64,000 nt of DNA from Datnioides undecimradiatus. Taxonomy: Eukaryota; Chordata; Actinopteri; Lobotiformes; Datnioididae. The position numbers and the translations under genes were made by a program. The stretch is from positions 9,961,001 to 10,025,000 of the forward strand of contig WARS01000010.1 in NCBI GenBank assembly GCA_008933995.1, written 5' to 3'. Of this stretch, positions 11,301 to 25,023 are shown piece by piece. Positions within the stretch are counted from its first letter, which is position 1, and every line of letters starts with the position of its first letter. Under the pieces are notes generated by a model. That model had not been told where the DNA came from and did not search any database. It saw only the letters and a program-made list of their open reading frames with translations.

Positions 11301-14300
11301 GAAGTCAATAACAAATCTAAGGTTTTACCACCACTGATTTAAAGCGAGATTGTAGACACACACAAAAAAGTGTTTCATTGAGGTGTTTTTGAGCTGAAAT
11401 CTTGCAAGGTCAGTTTTTGTTACTGAATATTACTGTGGAGAACAACTGTTAGGAATCGATTGAGGCTGGCAGCTGAATGCCGGACCAATCAGCACACTGG
11501 TGGTTTGCATGACAAACCACCAGTTTTTTTAAGACAGTTGCTGAGCTTGAACAGACTGGGATAACTGCTGCTGCTGCGTCGGGTCTCTCAAAACATGTGG
11601 ACTGGTTTAGGGAAGGTGTTAGAGTTAATCCTTGAACTGACAGCTGCTTGCTAATGTCCTCCACTGATTAGCTAACCCCATCATCTGCAATGAGGCACAT
11701 CAGGCTTGTCAATCTTTAGATTTCACTTCAAGCTGATGTGGTGTGCAGGGGGGATGCACGAGAGGGATGTGGTGCATTTACAGAATCTGGAGGGTGGTTT
11801 CCTTTTTTCTGGCCTTTCCAAAGCCAAAAACATGAGCAGCTACAAATGTCAGGCAGGTTGTAGTTTAAACCCATGTTTGTCCAGACTCATCTTCTGAACA
11901 TTTGAGGAGATGAGATGAGGTCTTCTTTAACATATACAAGAGTGTGAGGTCACAGTGTCCTTAACCTTTGATCTCCAAAACGTGCTCATTTTATCCTCGA
12001 GTCCAGCTGAATGCCTGTGTCACATTTGAAGGGGTTCCTTCAAGATGTTCCTGAGATATCAGCTTCACTAAGCCAAAAGCATGTTTTGAATGGTCACCGC
12101 CACATCAGTCGAATCAGTTTGTAGTGAGTGTAGCCAGTGAGTCCGACTGAATATCGGGGCAGAGCTTGATGGGATTCTTCAGACATCATTTTCAGAAGAA
12201 TGGGATGAAGGACACCCCGAAAACATGAAGCTGGTGGAGGTGTAAAAATGCAAGGAATGGATTAAACAGTATGTTTGTCTTTTATGATGCAAGTGCAATT
12301 GCTATAGTGATGTTAATTCCAAAGATAAAAGCTCATTTAAGTAAGTAAGTCTACTCTCATACTTTACTCATCATATTTCTATTTTAATTTAGTTTTAAAA
12401 AGGATCAACGTCATTGCAGCGAATAAAATCAATGCTTGTTCAGTAGAAATGAAAAGCTGCCTTTTTTATACTTGGAACTGTCTGAAATCAATTACTCACG
12501 GTGCAAGAAAAATGATGATTGGACTGGGTGTGAACGTACGCTCAGTTCCTTCCTTGGAATAAACACTGAACATCAGTCAGTGGTTTGGAGAAGTTTAAAA
12601 CAACGTCGGAGTAAAAGCTGGTATTTTGTGAATGAGATGTTGTATCTCCCAGATTACAACCGCAGGAGAAGGAAGTACCTGACAGATTTTGTGTCTGTGG
12701 ACCGTAAAAGACCTTCTTTGTGATGTAACACACGCGCGCGCACACACCCGTTCGACCACCACCCCACCCCCCACAACCCGTTTGAATTGCGCACACACTG
12801 GCCTTGAGAGGGGTTCTGTTGCCGGCTAATGAAGAGGCGGGAGGCGGCGAGGCAGGTGCTGCTGCAGGAGAACAGTGGGCCACTTGTGGCTCTTTTGAGT
12901 GTCTCTCCACACTCGTCCATCTCTTTGCACGCCCCCCCCCCTCCACATTCACTTCATCTCACACTGTTTCACCCCCCACCATCATCACAAACTGGTGTGA
13001 GTGTGATTCCCTGCCTCTCGCCTGTCACTTCTCCCACTCCTCTTCATCAGTTTTCTTTTTTTAACCCCGACCTACAGAGTCTATCTACGGCCGAGCGCAT
13101 CTGAATTCTGATTTATTCGTTTACCTAAAACACTGTGTGAGCATCAGAAAGGATGCACGGAGTCTAACCAGAGTGAAGTTCCAGCGGCTGGTCTGCTGGA
13201 TACGTCAGATCCTGATGTGTGTAACCTATGTGCAGATCAGCCTGTTGCCAGTTATTCAGTTTATCAAGCCGGCATTTCCTGTCACTGTCGCTGTTTGGAA
13301 GATGAGACACAACAGGCGAAAGACCACACAAAAAAAAGGCTACAGATTCATAAGTCATAGACTTGGGACGCACAGAATATTCTGCCCAGACTAGAAATCA
13401 GTCAGCATGACACAGACTCCAAACAGCAATCTTTCCGAGACTTTATCTCATTTATCTTTTTTTTGTATTCTATCATCGGCAGCGTGAACGGAACCTGCTC
13501 TGCAGATGAGTCTCTCACCGTCACGACAATTCTCTCAAGGGTAATGGGCTCTGAAAGAGGTGATGAACTATTAAGAAGTGATCAAACTCCCATTTAGGCC
13601 ATCAGTACAGCTCATTTTTCTGCGCTTTGTCTCACCACAGATGGGTGAATCCGCCAAAACAAAACCCGTGTAAACTTCAGATTCCAAGCACACGAGGCTT
13701 TGTTTTTTTTTCTCTCCCAGGTGCTGTTTGACATTTTGAAATCAGCAAATCAATACCAGATCCATTTTTAGTAGCAAAGCAAATGCCTGTGTGTCGAACT
13801 TGATTCACTCTATAATTTCCAACCTTCATACAGTCACTGTAAACAGGCAGGGCCCAGTAATAATGAACTACCCATCAATATCTGTTTTTTGAGGGAAAAT
13901 GCCAAGCTGTGCCTTTAAATAATGGAGACAGGTTTTTAATCTTGCATAATTTAACTTCCGCTGTGTATCTTAACACGAGAGCGATGAACTGTAAATGTTA
14001 AACCCAGTTATTTCTATGTGTTGCACTGAAGTGTGCATTCAGATACTGATGAAGCATTACAATGTGGTATCTCGCTTCCTTACAGGCAAACTGAAGGTCA
14101 GGCAGTGTTATAATTCTTGACAACTGTATGTACCAAATCATTTCAGAGGTGTAACTCAATAATGAAAAAAAAATAGACAACTGGGTTTGAATGACTCTAA
14201 AACTGTTACAGGCTTCTAATCAACCAATAAGCGAGCAGAACATGGATAAAAGAAGATATGCTCTGGATACGGTCAAGTCTTGAGAGAAAAGGGAGGAGAG

Positions 14301-17300
14301 GGGATGGAAGTTTCAGGATCTGAAGATGAAAACTTCCTTTCTTTCAGTTTTCATTCAGGTTTAGGCCTAAGTTGTGCACCATTAAAGCCCCAGACAGCTT
14401 GAATTCCACATGAAATATCTAAATAGGCAACACTGTCATTCAGTTTGGTCAACAACATTGTTAGTTGATGCTTTTTTAAACACTGAAAAACTCAAACTGC
14501 CATCACTTTTAGTTTTAAATATGCCTTAAAGCTGAAGTATACGACATCACCTTTTTCAAGCCGAGACCCGCCTACTTTAACCAGCTTGATGAGCTCAAAC
14601 AAAAAACAAAAATACAGCAGTCCGTTGCATGAGACAGCTAAAACTAGTGTAACATCTTTTAATTCTCATGTAAAACCCCATTATTCAGGAAGTGGACTAT
14701 AAAAAAAACATTTTTCAAGACGTGTATTTCCTTTTTTCCTTTTCAAAATAAAAAAAAAGGTCTATATCATGACCATGACTGCCCCAAACTTTAAAATTCT
14801 CGCCACATCCCTCACCGCTAACTAATGTTTCATCAACCTTGTAGGATGCACCACTAAGGCCACCCATTCTCCAGCCAACACAGTGTTGTCTTTACTGTCT
14901 AACACTTGAGATGACTCACACTCCAGCAATGTGAAGGTCGTTTGCCACTGAGGGGAATTAACAATAATCCGTGTAACATACACAAAGAGCCCATCCGCGA
15001 ATGCTGCTCCTAACAGCCCGAACCTCGAGCTCGGCGGGAAGCTCTCACTCACAGAGCGGCCGTGAATCAAATGCCCTCTCATCTCCACCGACCAGACGCA
15101 ATCTATTTCTCATTCTCTTCTCATTGTTGACACACTGTCATTGCGGAGCCTCGCTGCCTAGCAACAAAATCCGGGCAGACGTTTTTCCAATCTTCTGTCA
15201 GGGGGAAGCTCCGCCTCTCTCCGTCCCTGGAGGAATGATTGAAAGGTCACTTCACTCCTCGCCGTGTCTGACAGCACATAGATTGTCTTTTCTGAAAACT
15301 CTGAAGAGTGTATGTGCGTGTGTGTGTATGTTGGGGGTGAGGACGGAGGAGAGCGAGGGATGGTGGGGGGCACTTCACTGTGGGTACAAAACACTCAATG
15401 ATGAGTGGGCAGAGCGGCAGCAGTTTGCTCTCCACAGACCTTGTGATCGAAGCGGTGACCCCACGGGTTGCGGCCAGATCGATGACGCCACTCTGTCCTC
15501 ATCACAAGCTGAATGTGACCCCCATTGGACTGCGCCACAGTTGTTCTCCGAGAGGTCAGGGGCCCTGTGGAGAGGTATTAGAGGAGACGCCCGTTTCTTT
15601 CTGGCGTGCGTGCGCGTTACAAACTGGGTCATTGTGTTGTATTTTTGTCCATCTCTCACACACCAGGTATGGGAAGGTTTTACTCATCCACTTCATGCTG
15701 AGATGTGGGAACGAGCCGACTGCTCTTCAAACAGCTTTAGGGCCCACAGGACAACCCACCTGAGAGATCAGGCGGGGTTTGAGGGCAAATATAGCATCTC
15801 TCAAAATAAATGTCATTACATAAAACTGAGGCTAACGTTTGAGTGTCATCACGAAGCCCAAAACAATGTATTTAACTAAGGAGACATTAAAAAAGTGGAG
15901 GAAAGACGGCGAAATATGATAAAGACTGTAAGAAACTCAGTTCATTTACTCATTTTCTGCACTTGTGTAACAATTTCCAAGTATTTTACTTCAATATTTA
16001 TATTTTACAGTGGTGGCAAGGCCCTCTCTGCTGGCCTAAATCTAAAGATCACTGACTTACGTTTCAGTATGTTTTTCCATGAATGTGTATTAATGATTCC
16101 TATCGGGATAGTCTATTATCTTCATATAATGGCTATACTCTTGGTTGCTTCCAGTAGTTATTTTAGAGCTTTTATCCAATCATATTTCAGACATCATGGG
16201 TTGCTAGGGTCAAAGAAATCTGCCTTGAGGCCTTCAGAATCATCAGTGTGGGCGTCTGTAGCTTAAAACAAATGGCAATGAAACTGTTGCTTTAACCAAT
16301 CAGATTTCGAGTTGGCGACACAATGATGGTATTATGAGGTGGATCAATTCAGGTAGGACACCACTGAAGGCCTAGGTGTGAAATGCACGGCCCGCCCCTG
16401 ATATTTTATGACATTTATATTTCCACTCCTTCACATTTCAGAGGGAAATGTTGCCCTTTGTACTCTCCTTCACTGTCACTTTACTTAATGTTGAAATAAA
16501 CATCGGATGTGCTCTTTTAATATAATCCATGTCACAGACTGACTCTTGGAAATGGGAGACAGAACTCAATACAAAGCAACAAATCAACAATAAACAGACA
16601 AACAGATGGGAGAACTCTGTATAGTCGGCAGAGTAGGGAGCGACCGTGTGAAGCGTGTGGGGTGTAGCGATCTGACCCAGAACTGACTGCTGCTCTGGCA
16701 TACATGCATTTGGTGTGCCCCAGGTGCGTCACGTGCTGCTGATTACCTTCCCAATCAAGTCTGCAGCTGTGGAGGGAGAAAGCACAGCCACAGGTACCTC
16801 AAGCGGAGGCCTCGTCACACCGGTTAAACAAGTAGTTCCAAGATTTTCCACGAAAAGCAGTTCACTTTCACCAAAACTGAGAAGTTTACAGTTGAAATAG
16901 ACCAAATTTGAAATTTGCACATCTCATTGCAGACACCAAATAATCAACACGCACATATGTATCAGGATTAGTCACATGACAACCCCTCAGATTTATGCAG
17001 TGACCCTTTATAGGGGCCCTACAGTTAGCTTAACTAGCTAACTAACTATGAGTAATCTAATAATGTCATGTGTGATAAGGTCAGGTGGCAACAATCGATT
17101 CAATCAACGCCAACGCCACTGGCGTAGAACTGGATCACCTAGAATGAACAAGCTATGGTGTCACAGAGTTAAAGAGCCTCCTCTTTGGTGTGAGAATTAG
17201 CTTTTCTACGTACATCAGTGAAACCTGCAGCACATAAAATGTTATTGTTGTAGCGTAGTAAACAATGGACAAACCGTGTCCGTCTGTGAAACTGCGGAGT

Positions 17301-17399
17301 GAAGGTTGTTAATGTAAAAAACAAAAACTCTTCCCCATTAAAAATCTGTTGGAGCACGTTTTACATCACAGCCTCAGTTTCATATTTTGGGAACGGAGT

Positions 17400-17720
17400 G
17401 GAATGACTCATTTGCTGTGAAAATGACGGAGTGGAAATTAAAACAATGATTGGTGCCCCAGTTTAATCTGCGCCACGCCATTAACACCGCACTGTGTTTT
17501 CTCTGAACGGCCGTGAGCTGAATGCGGCAGCGAGGGTCACGTGGAACGGAGTGCGGGGGCGTGCCTGTGCGCGGCGGGCTGAGGTGGAGGGCTACATGTT
17601 TATTCAGCTGTGATCGTGCGATATGAGATGTGATGTGCCCAAATTTTCAAGCGAGCGCCCGCTGCTGCTGGAGAGAACCGATTGATCTGGTCTGACTCGC
17701 TCTGTGTGTGCCCACATCTT
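17400..17720. promoter_or_regulatory. Candidate conserved non-coding element or small CpG patch
   Basis: A CpG-rich stretch inside AT-rich DNA with ATGACTCATT (AP-1), GTCACGTGGA (E-box), AACAATGATTGG and CCATTAACAC. It has no splice donor or frame to suggest an exon. Confidence 0.3.
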
Positions 17721-19309
17721 TCTCCAATACAGCACATTATTAATTATTATCAATTAATGACCAATTGACAACCGCGTCACTATACACGGCTACAAACACA
17801 GGCGTAAAGTGCTCAGGGTGAACAGGAAACTGTAAAAAAAGATTGTAATGGTTTAAATCTTTATTTTTGTCTGATTAATCTGTCAAAATGTGTGATTTAC
17901 ATGGCGCTACGCCACCAAATCACAGGAAATTCACGAGTAACGAGGATTAGATAGAAGCTAATGAGAGGCTAGCCACCTTTAGCAGGAGTTCGCCATTTCC
18001 CTTCTCAATTCTAACTTAATGTTATTAAATTACTTAATAGCAAACTCAGTAACTAAATAATAAAAGGATATGTTTAGCACAGGCTAGCTGTGGCTATCTC
18101 TCAAGCTAGCTTTCAATTGATATAGCTGTTTAGCTGTTTTAAACATATATTTGTAATTTTGTATAGTAAAGACACAAATCAGTCAGATATAGGTCTAATA
18201 ATTCAGTTTTGACTAAATATAACCAGTAGATACTGCACTCTGCCCCTGTAGGCCTGGTGACTCTTAAAGGGTGATGTTGTGGTTGCCTTTAAACACCTCT
18301 ACAGCCCCCAGTATGATGGGGTGTGCAGACTTTAATATTCATTTACTTATTATTATGATTAACTATTTGGTTTTTTTCTGGATTTGTGTTTGTTATAAGG
18401 TCACATCAAAGCTGGAACAAAGTGGACATTTACTATTTAAGGGTGTGTGCGCTTTCTCTATCCACTAATCACTGATAATCAACCCCAGAAGCTCCAAGAG
18501 CAGCACTGTACGCTGCAGATCTGTGGCTCTGACTCAACTCATGATGCCACAATCTGTGTCGTGATGCCGTGGATAACTGGAAATATCTAAAACTTCCCAG
18601 CTAATGAAGACAAGGAGGATATAAAGTAAGCTGATGTGAGGGAAAGAGGTGAACTTTAAATTCTGAGGTGAAGGTTTTTCGCTCGCCTGTGTTTTCTGTC
18701 ATTTTATGTCATATTCTGATTGGTTTGTTTGCAAATGATATATACACTTCATACATATACACTTCGGTGACTTTGGTCCTAAATTTTGGAAGCCACCAAA
18801 ACCAGAGCTCTACATCATCTGTCGACACTTCCATAACTTTGGTCCGAAGCATGCTGAGCTCACGCAGAGCAAAACAAAAGTTACAAAAGGACTTTGACGT
18901 GGACAGGTGAAAAAACATGGGGAGATCTTGTAAAATCTCGGAATGTATTGAAGCAGCAAATAAAAACAAAGCAGCAGACGAACCATCTTTAATATTCTGA
19001 GTCAGTCGGCGAGTGTTGCTTCTACCCAAAAGTGCAAATGAACGCACAAGTCCAAATAAAACTGAGACGAGCTGGAATTGAAATAAAAACAATCAATATT
19101 CAGCAATTTAAAACACAAAGAGCTGCGTCTTCATTATAAAGATGATTTGACTTGTAATTAAAAAACTCTCTTGTCCAGGTTTGTTGAGACTTGCCGTGCT
19201 CTTGCTGTTTTCAACACTTTCAACACTTTTTAAATGTAAAAAGTCAGTGCTGTCACAAAGGAGGCGTCAGCGTTATGAAAGGCTTTCACTCAAAGCCACT
19301 TTAGGCCGT

Positions 19310-19760
19310 GCTTCCCCTTCGTCTCTGCAGCCACTCTTCTGACCTGATCAATAAAGTTCCACATAATTATCAGACGGAGAGCGAGACAGGCGCAGCTATA
19401 GGCAACCTTCAAGGCAAAGTCCCCTGGATGCATAATGGAAGAGAACTAAAGGGCCCGTTCCTCATTAACATTCCTCCCAGTCACCTTCAACAATGCGTTT
19501 GCCTCCGCGCGAGTGGCAGCGCTCAGCGGAGAGATGGATTTCCCTGTTCTCATGTCAGAATATTTTAATGTGTCATCAAAGCGGCTGCTTCATTTCTGGC
19601 ACAACGAGACACTAAGCCCGAGCCAAACACTGGAACAAGAAGTCTGTCTGAGGGATAATATTAGCATGCCGCCGCCGTTTGATACGAGCACCAATTCAGA
19701 CCATTCAAGACTTTATTGACTCAGAGGCAAGTTGAATGGCGCGGTGATTGTGGACCTTTG
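19310..19760. promoter_or_regulatory. Candidate conserved non-coding element
   Basis: About 450 bp of balanced, non-repetitive sequence with CATAATTATCAG, TGCATAATGG and a GCGCTCAGC patch. It has the texture of vertebrate enhancers. No coding support. Confidence 0.3.
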
Positions 19761-22700
19761 TGCCACTGGCATGAAATAAAGATTGCAGCGCAGGCTGTGG
19801 ACGCGTGCAATGGGTGGGTTCCTTTCTTTGGTTCGAGGAGTGCGTCGTCTCTTTAATCCCGGTTCTGTCCAAACACACACGTGCTTATCCGGGCCTGTAT
19901 TCCTCAGAGAATCCAAGAAACAAGCTTTTCCTCATATTTCAACCTGCGCACGGAGGCTGCAAACTCAAAGAACATTAACGCATGCAAAAAAATTAAAGGT
20001 TGATTTGACATTTCGGGGAATATGCTCGGTGTCCCCTTTAGTCAGAGTGAGATGAGCAGATTGATATTAATTTAATCTTTGCGCTCCCAGTGCGAATGCC
20101 AGTGCGCTTGCCTCAGGTGAGAAGTTGCTTCACTACAAGCAGAAAGAGAAGCTTCCCTGCAGCTCCTGATCAGTCTCCTTCAAACTTCAAACTGGTTTTA
20201 ACAGAGTTTTTGTTAGATTACAGAACTGGAATCAAATCAAAAGTCAAAAGTTTAAAAAAAAAAAACATTTCCTCATCAGACTGTGAGCCACACGGCGAAC
20301 AAAGGTGTGAAAATGTGGAAATCCTACAGACAGAGGCAAGTAGCAGAACAGATCTGACGGCTTTGAGCTGTCCATGCATTTTGGCCTAGTGGCTAAAGTT
20401 GGAACCGCAGGTCATGTGACACCCAGAGCCACAGGAGAGCTTTTTTCTTTTCTTTTCTGTTTTTTTCTTGGTGACATGCAGTAGATTTCGTTATTTTATG
20501 CTGCATATCTGAGATGGAAATGTTTCTTAAAGTTAAACCCCAAACGGCGCCGTGCTATTTAAAACGCCGATTTTATCATAGTGGCCAAAACTTAATGCGA
20601 CTCCATGGGATCCGGTCAGTCTTTATGTTTTACACATTCATTACAAAATGCAGCTAAGGAGAAAATGCTGTGACACTGCTGACGATATGGGAAATTAGCT
20701 CCACCTGCCTGTGGGGGCTGCTGGTAAACAGGAAGTAGAACAACCTGCTAGCAGCCTTACACTGATAGCCCACAGCGTACACGCTCAGCACCAAAGAGCA
20801 GGCTTGAAACAGGCTGGTAAAGAAACGTGACTGTTCAGCATCTAAACAGACTGATATTTCATTTCAAGTGTTACTGGAGACCGGCAACGAGGGTTTACAT
20901 CGGACTTCTGTTCAACAGGTGGCCAGAGAGATGGCTCCATACGAATGCTAACGCTGCGTCTGCTGGACGTGGACACAGGAACTGTTAGCACGATCATTAT
21001 GTGAATATCATGAGGTCATAAGGTGTCGGTGTGGTGTTCAAACTTTGGAGAGCAGCCATTCGTCTAAATCTGGCGCATTAACATCATAAGGCTGCCATTT
21101 TCAAGATAATAATTACGTTTTAAGCTACTAAGCTACTTTTTCAGTGTCATTTGCGTTCTTGTGTGTAAAGTTTAAGATGCGTGTGCGTTAAAGTCACCTG
21201 GAAGGAATCAGGACAACTTTTTTTAAGGTGTGTGAAGGAAGTGAGAATGAGGATTCTCACCTCAGCCGCAGCGTTGAAGCCGTCTCTCTGCGCGGCATTC
21301 AGGGAGAAACCAGCTCACCTGCGGTTCACAGCCTCCATCGGCAGCTCCTCGCCTTTCAGTTTCTGTGAACCGCTGCTTGATGCTTGAGAGACGGCACTTG
21401 TGCTCTGCTGCCACCGCTTCGCACCTCACTGTCCACAGCCCGCGTGACTCATCCTCTGTTGATGGTCTGAGCGCTTCAAAGAGCCGCAGAGAGAATCTTG
21501 GCCACAACCAGCAGCACCGTGCGGGCCCCGGCGCTGTACACGCTGCAGGCCACAGGAAACAAACCCAACCTTTAACACTGACAACACCAAACCTGTTTTC
21601 CTGCTTGTTTCTGACTTTTGAGTGCACAAGCCATTTCCTGTTCTAGATTACTCAGAAAGTGGAGTCACCTTTCACAGAAGCAGACCGTCAATCACCACCG
21701 CCTCAACTGCAGCCTCTGGCCTTGCACCTGCTGTCTGAGACAGCGTCGGGGGAGGGGGCAAAGTGTGAGCAGCGTGAACAGGCCCTGGCGCTCCGCCCGG
21801 CCATTCGCTCTCCTCGTCCCGACATCCGATCCAGCGGTGACCAACAGCTGCAGCGTGTCTTTGTCGCCCCGGTTGTCCCCGATGCGTCACAGAGGCAGAG
21901 GAATTTTCGGGGGGGGGGGGGGTTATTTGCATGTTTGAGTAAACTTTCTTCAGTGAGAGTGTGGCCCGAGAAGACGAATGACTCAACAGGGGAAAAAATA
22001 AAAACCTGCGAAAGTGGACGCTCACCCTCACACACGCTCAGCTCCCATTACAGACTAAATTATAGCTGAGTGAAAGAGAAAGCAGCTCTAGAGTCTGTTC
22101 ACACGCCCATAAGTCATTTTTTGGGGGTGGGGTGGGGGGAGAGGGTGCGCAGGGAATTTAATGGAAAAATTCCAAGATATGAGCCACACTAGCAGCTATC
22201 TTCCCCCAGACGACATCAGTGATTTATCTCAGCCACACAGCCGCCGTTAACACCCAGGAAGGTTGATGAGACCAACAACTTTATTTCAGTTCCGCACCAG
22301 AATCGCTCACTGTAGTGACGAGAGAGCGCGTGGCAGGGTTCACGCCCACCCCGCGGAGCGCGAGGTCGGCCAGTCGCCCCGCCGCTGACTGATTCCTCCT
22401 CTGCAGCATAAATAATCGGCGGCTGAATAATGCTGGCAGCGCTCCAGCATGGCTAAATTGAAAAAGTTGGGAGTAATTTGGCCTCCGATGAGAAAGCGAT
22501 ACCTGCACGGCTGAGCTGCTGCTGCTGCTGCGGGGGGAGATCTGCGTCTCTGATGTTTTTGTTCCTCCTTGAAACACCGAAGCAGAAACTAAAAACACCG
22601 GAGTCCAGCTTACAGAACCACGCTGTCCCTGTGGGAAGAAGCGAGGAGGGCTGTGGGCCAGACGGGTTGAGTTTAGTGACGCTGCGCTGGGGTCAGCAGT

Positions 22701-23253
22701 TTCAAGTGAAAAGACTGGAAACTAGGAAGACGTGAACTTCACTTGATCGAAAGTCACCAATACTGACACAGTTGTACTTTGTAGCCTGTAGCTTCATATC
22801 TAAGCCACAGATCTCATCAGGAAGGCGGATGAGTGTTGGACCGTTCCTTTAAAACATGGTCATTTAACAGCGTGACAGAGCTGGACACTGGACAGCCAGT
22901 TTTTATAAAGCCGCCGAGTGTAAACGGACTAAAAAAGCTGAATATTTCCATCTTGACCTACAGCCCTGTTTCGACGAGCGCAGTCCCTAAAGGACACGGA
23001 GCTTCTGACGGACTTGAGTCTGGTCCCGAATGATCAACAGCTCAGTTGTTTCTAATGAACTGAGGCCTAATAAAGATATAAAGAGGTGGGTCCGCTCCTC
23101 AACACTCACAGTAACCACATGGAAAACCGCCTCACATCTGGGGATCTACACCAAACACCCTCACTTTCCAGCTCCTGCGGGAATGAAACACACACACACA
23201 CTCTTACATTAAAGACACCAGAATCCAAACAGTTCACATTTAATGCCCTGGGC

Positions 23254-23259
23254 TTTATT
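23254..23259 (-). terminator. epc1: epc1 polyadenylation signal AATAAA
   Basis: TTTATT on the plus strand reads AATAAA on the epc1 strand. It is the first perfect hexamer I find in a suitable context, about 1.55 kb after the stop. Alternative signals cannot be excluded. Confidence 0.55.
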
Positions 23260-24090
23260 GTCTTATTTTAGTGAGAGTTCTGTCACATTTTTTTTAGTCT
23301 TTTCAGCCTCCAGGTGGGACAAGTAAACCTCAAGGATATATCCTGCCATTGGACTGGGCATTCAGATTCTGACAAAGACGAGAAGCACTACTAAGTAATG
23401 CTGCCTTTGTGCCTAACTCTTCACAGAAGAGAGTACATAAAATTCCCCAAAGGAAGGCACCCAATACTTGTGGTTTTTGGCCTTGCAGCCGTCTGGAGAT
23501 TCTTTTTTCAAAGAAAAAACGAAAATAAAGAAAAAGGGGAGGCGAGGGGAGAAAAGCTGCTGCTTTCCCACAATCCCTCCTTCCCCTCGTTAGCATTTTT
23601 TCTTATTAAAAACTGGAATGATGAAACACGTACAGCGATTACTGCCCATTCACCTCCCTTATCACCTATGCATGAACAAGTAACAAATGAACAAAAGAAT
23701 GAAGTCTTTCAATAAACGAAAAGCTTACAATCAAGTTTACCACAAGAACGAGAAAGGAAAATACAAAAATAACTGAATTTTTGTTTTACAAAAATGTTTG
23801 TGGGATAAAACAAATAGAAAAAAGAGGAGTCCGTTGCATGAAAATGAAGAACGACCCCTTTAAAAAAAAAACCAAACAAAATACAAAAGCAGCATTGATA
23901 TTTATCAAAAACAAAAACGTCACAAAAAATAGTGCTTTAATCAGAAGCAGCAGAGGCTTCTGGGAAGAGACTTCATCCCTGTTTTGTTACTTGTGTTTGG
24001 GACAATGTTAATGGAAGCTCCCAGGAAGAGAGGAGCACCTCTCTTCAAGTGAACCACAGTCACCCGCCAACACACCGCCTCCTCTCTCTA

Positions 24091-24118
24091 TCCTCATCCT
24101 CCTCCTCCTCCTCCTCCT
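24091..24118. repeat. (CCT)n trinucleotide run
   Basis: Repeated CCT units in the epc1 3' UTR (GGA/AGG units on the sense strand). Confidence 0.9.
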
Positions 24119-24810
24119 GGCTCTCCTGGCCTCCCGGTCTGTATGTATGTCACCATTGATTTTCACATAATCCACAGAGAGAAGCACAGGGACCCAAAAT
24201 AAATGTGAGGGGGGGGGGGCCTGCTTTGTGTTCACAATATACAAAAATACCCAGGAGTCCGTAGCTACCTAACATTTACTACAGCACAGGAACCAACGAA
24301 GGTACAGTGTACAAATAAAAAAACAAAACAAACCAAAAACAAAACAAAAAAACTGTAAACACAGCACAATAAATAGATAAAAACAGCAGGCTCCGCACCA
24401 TGCACGTGATAAAACTCTTGTCTATACAACTCCCACGTCTCTCACACTCGCCACAAGTTACTTGGCTTACTTTTTTTCCTTTAAGTTTGACTCCCAAGTG
24501 CAAAACATCACAAATGGACAGTTCTGTATTCAAGTAATATATACAAGGGGGATATTACAAATATGTAGTTACTGTACAGATACTAATTTTGCCATATTCA
24601 TAAATTTACACATGTCAATCTTGTACTTTTAACAGTAACAAAAAGAACAAAACTGAAAGGTTTTAAAAAGTATGAGAGATGAGAATTGCAAGCGAGCGGC
24701 CGCAGCCGCCCGTCGTTCTGTCAGTCTGCGTCAGAGTCCTGCTGTCCCTTTTGCATTCCCGATGCTACGATGCACAGCACCCAAAGAGTGGACTCCTCAC
24801 CGCACCGCTA

Positions 24811-24883
24811 CTACGTCACCTCCATGGCCACTGTGTTGTCTGCTATACTGTTCAGTGCTGGCTTGTCTTCGTCGTGATTATCC
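24811..24883 (-). CDS. epc1: epc1 last coding exon 14 (residues 821-844, stop)
   Basis: It encodes DNHDEDKPALNSIADNTVAM-EVT and then TAG at 24813-24811, with a second TAG directly after. The tail IADNTVAMEVT is the same as in mammalian EPC1. Confidence 0.96.
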
Positions 24884-24988
24884 CTGAGGAGGAAGGAGAG
24901 GAAGGAGTCAGACCGCTGCTCTTTAGCTGCTGTGGTACTTTGTCAAAGCTGTGGTTTACTGTCCTGCATCTCAGTCAACACATCTCTG

Positions 24989-25023
<35 letters not shown>

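Larger units (their letters stand above)
9980..23230. other. Intergenic desert downstream of epc1
   Basis: No exon was recognised on either strand. GC content rises at 15.0-15.7, 17.5 and 21.2-22.7 kb. Candidate conserved elements are listed separately. An 11-base G-run lies at about 21911-21921. Confidence 0.55.
23240..24810 (-). other. epc1: epc1 3' UTR
   Basis: About 1.57 kb from the stop codon to a canonical minus-strand AATAAA at 23259-23254. On the sense strand it is U-rich, with many T runs. It contains a (GAG)n-type trinucleotide run opposite 24091-24118 and a C-run opposite the G-run at 24209-24219. No coding potential was seen. The exact cleavage site is inferred to lie 10-25 nt past the signal. 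Confidence 0.7.

Noticed and set aside
12542..13104. Overlapping open frames on both strands
   Set aside because: Several frames are open at once over C-rich and CA-rich sequence, which points to composition rather than coding.
15001..15879. A 292-codon plus-strand open frame
   Set aside because: It is the longest frame in the left desert but has no recognisable domain. It runs through a TG-type repeat (giving a Cys/Val run), and an overlapping frame is also open. Most likely chance openness in GC-rich DNA.
18709..19092. A 127-codon minus-strand frame with an internal near-repeat
   Set aside because: The short repeated words (ACTTTGGTCC) are too weak to define a repeat, and the protein is not recognised.
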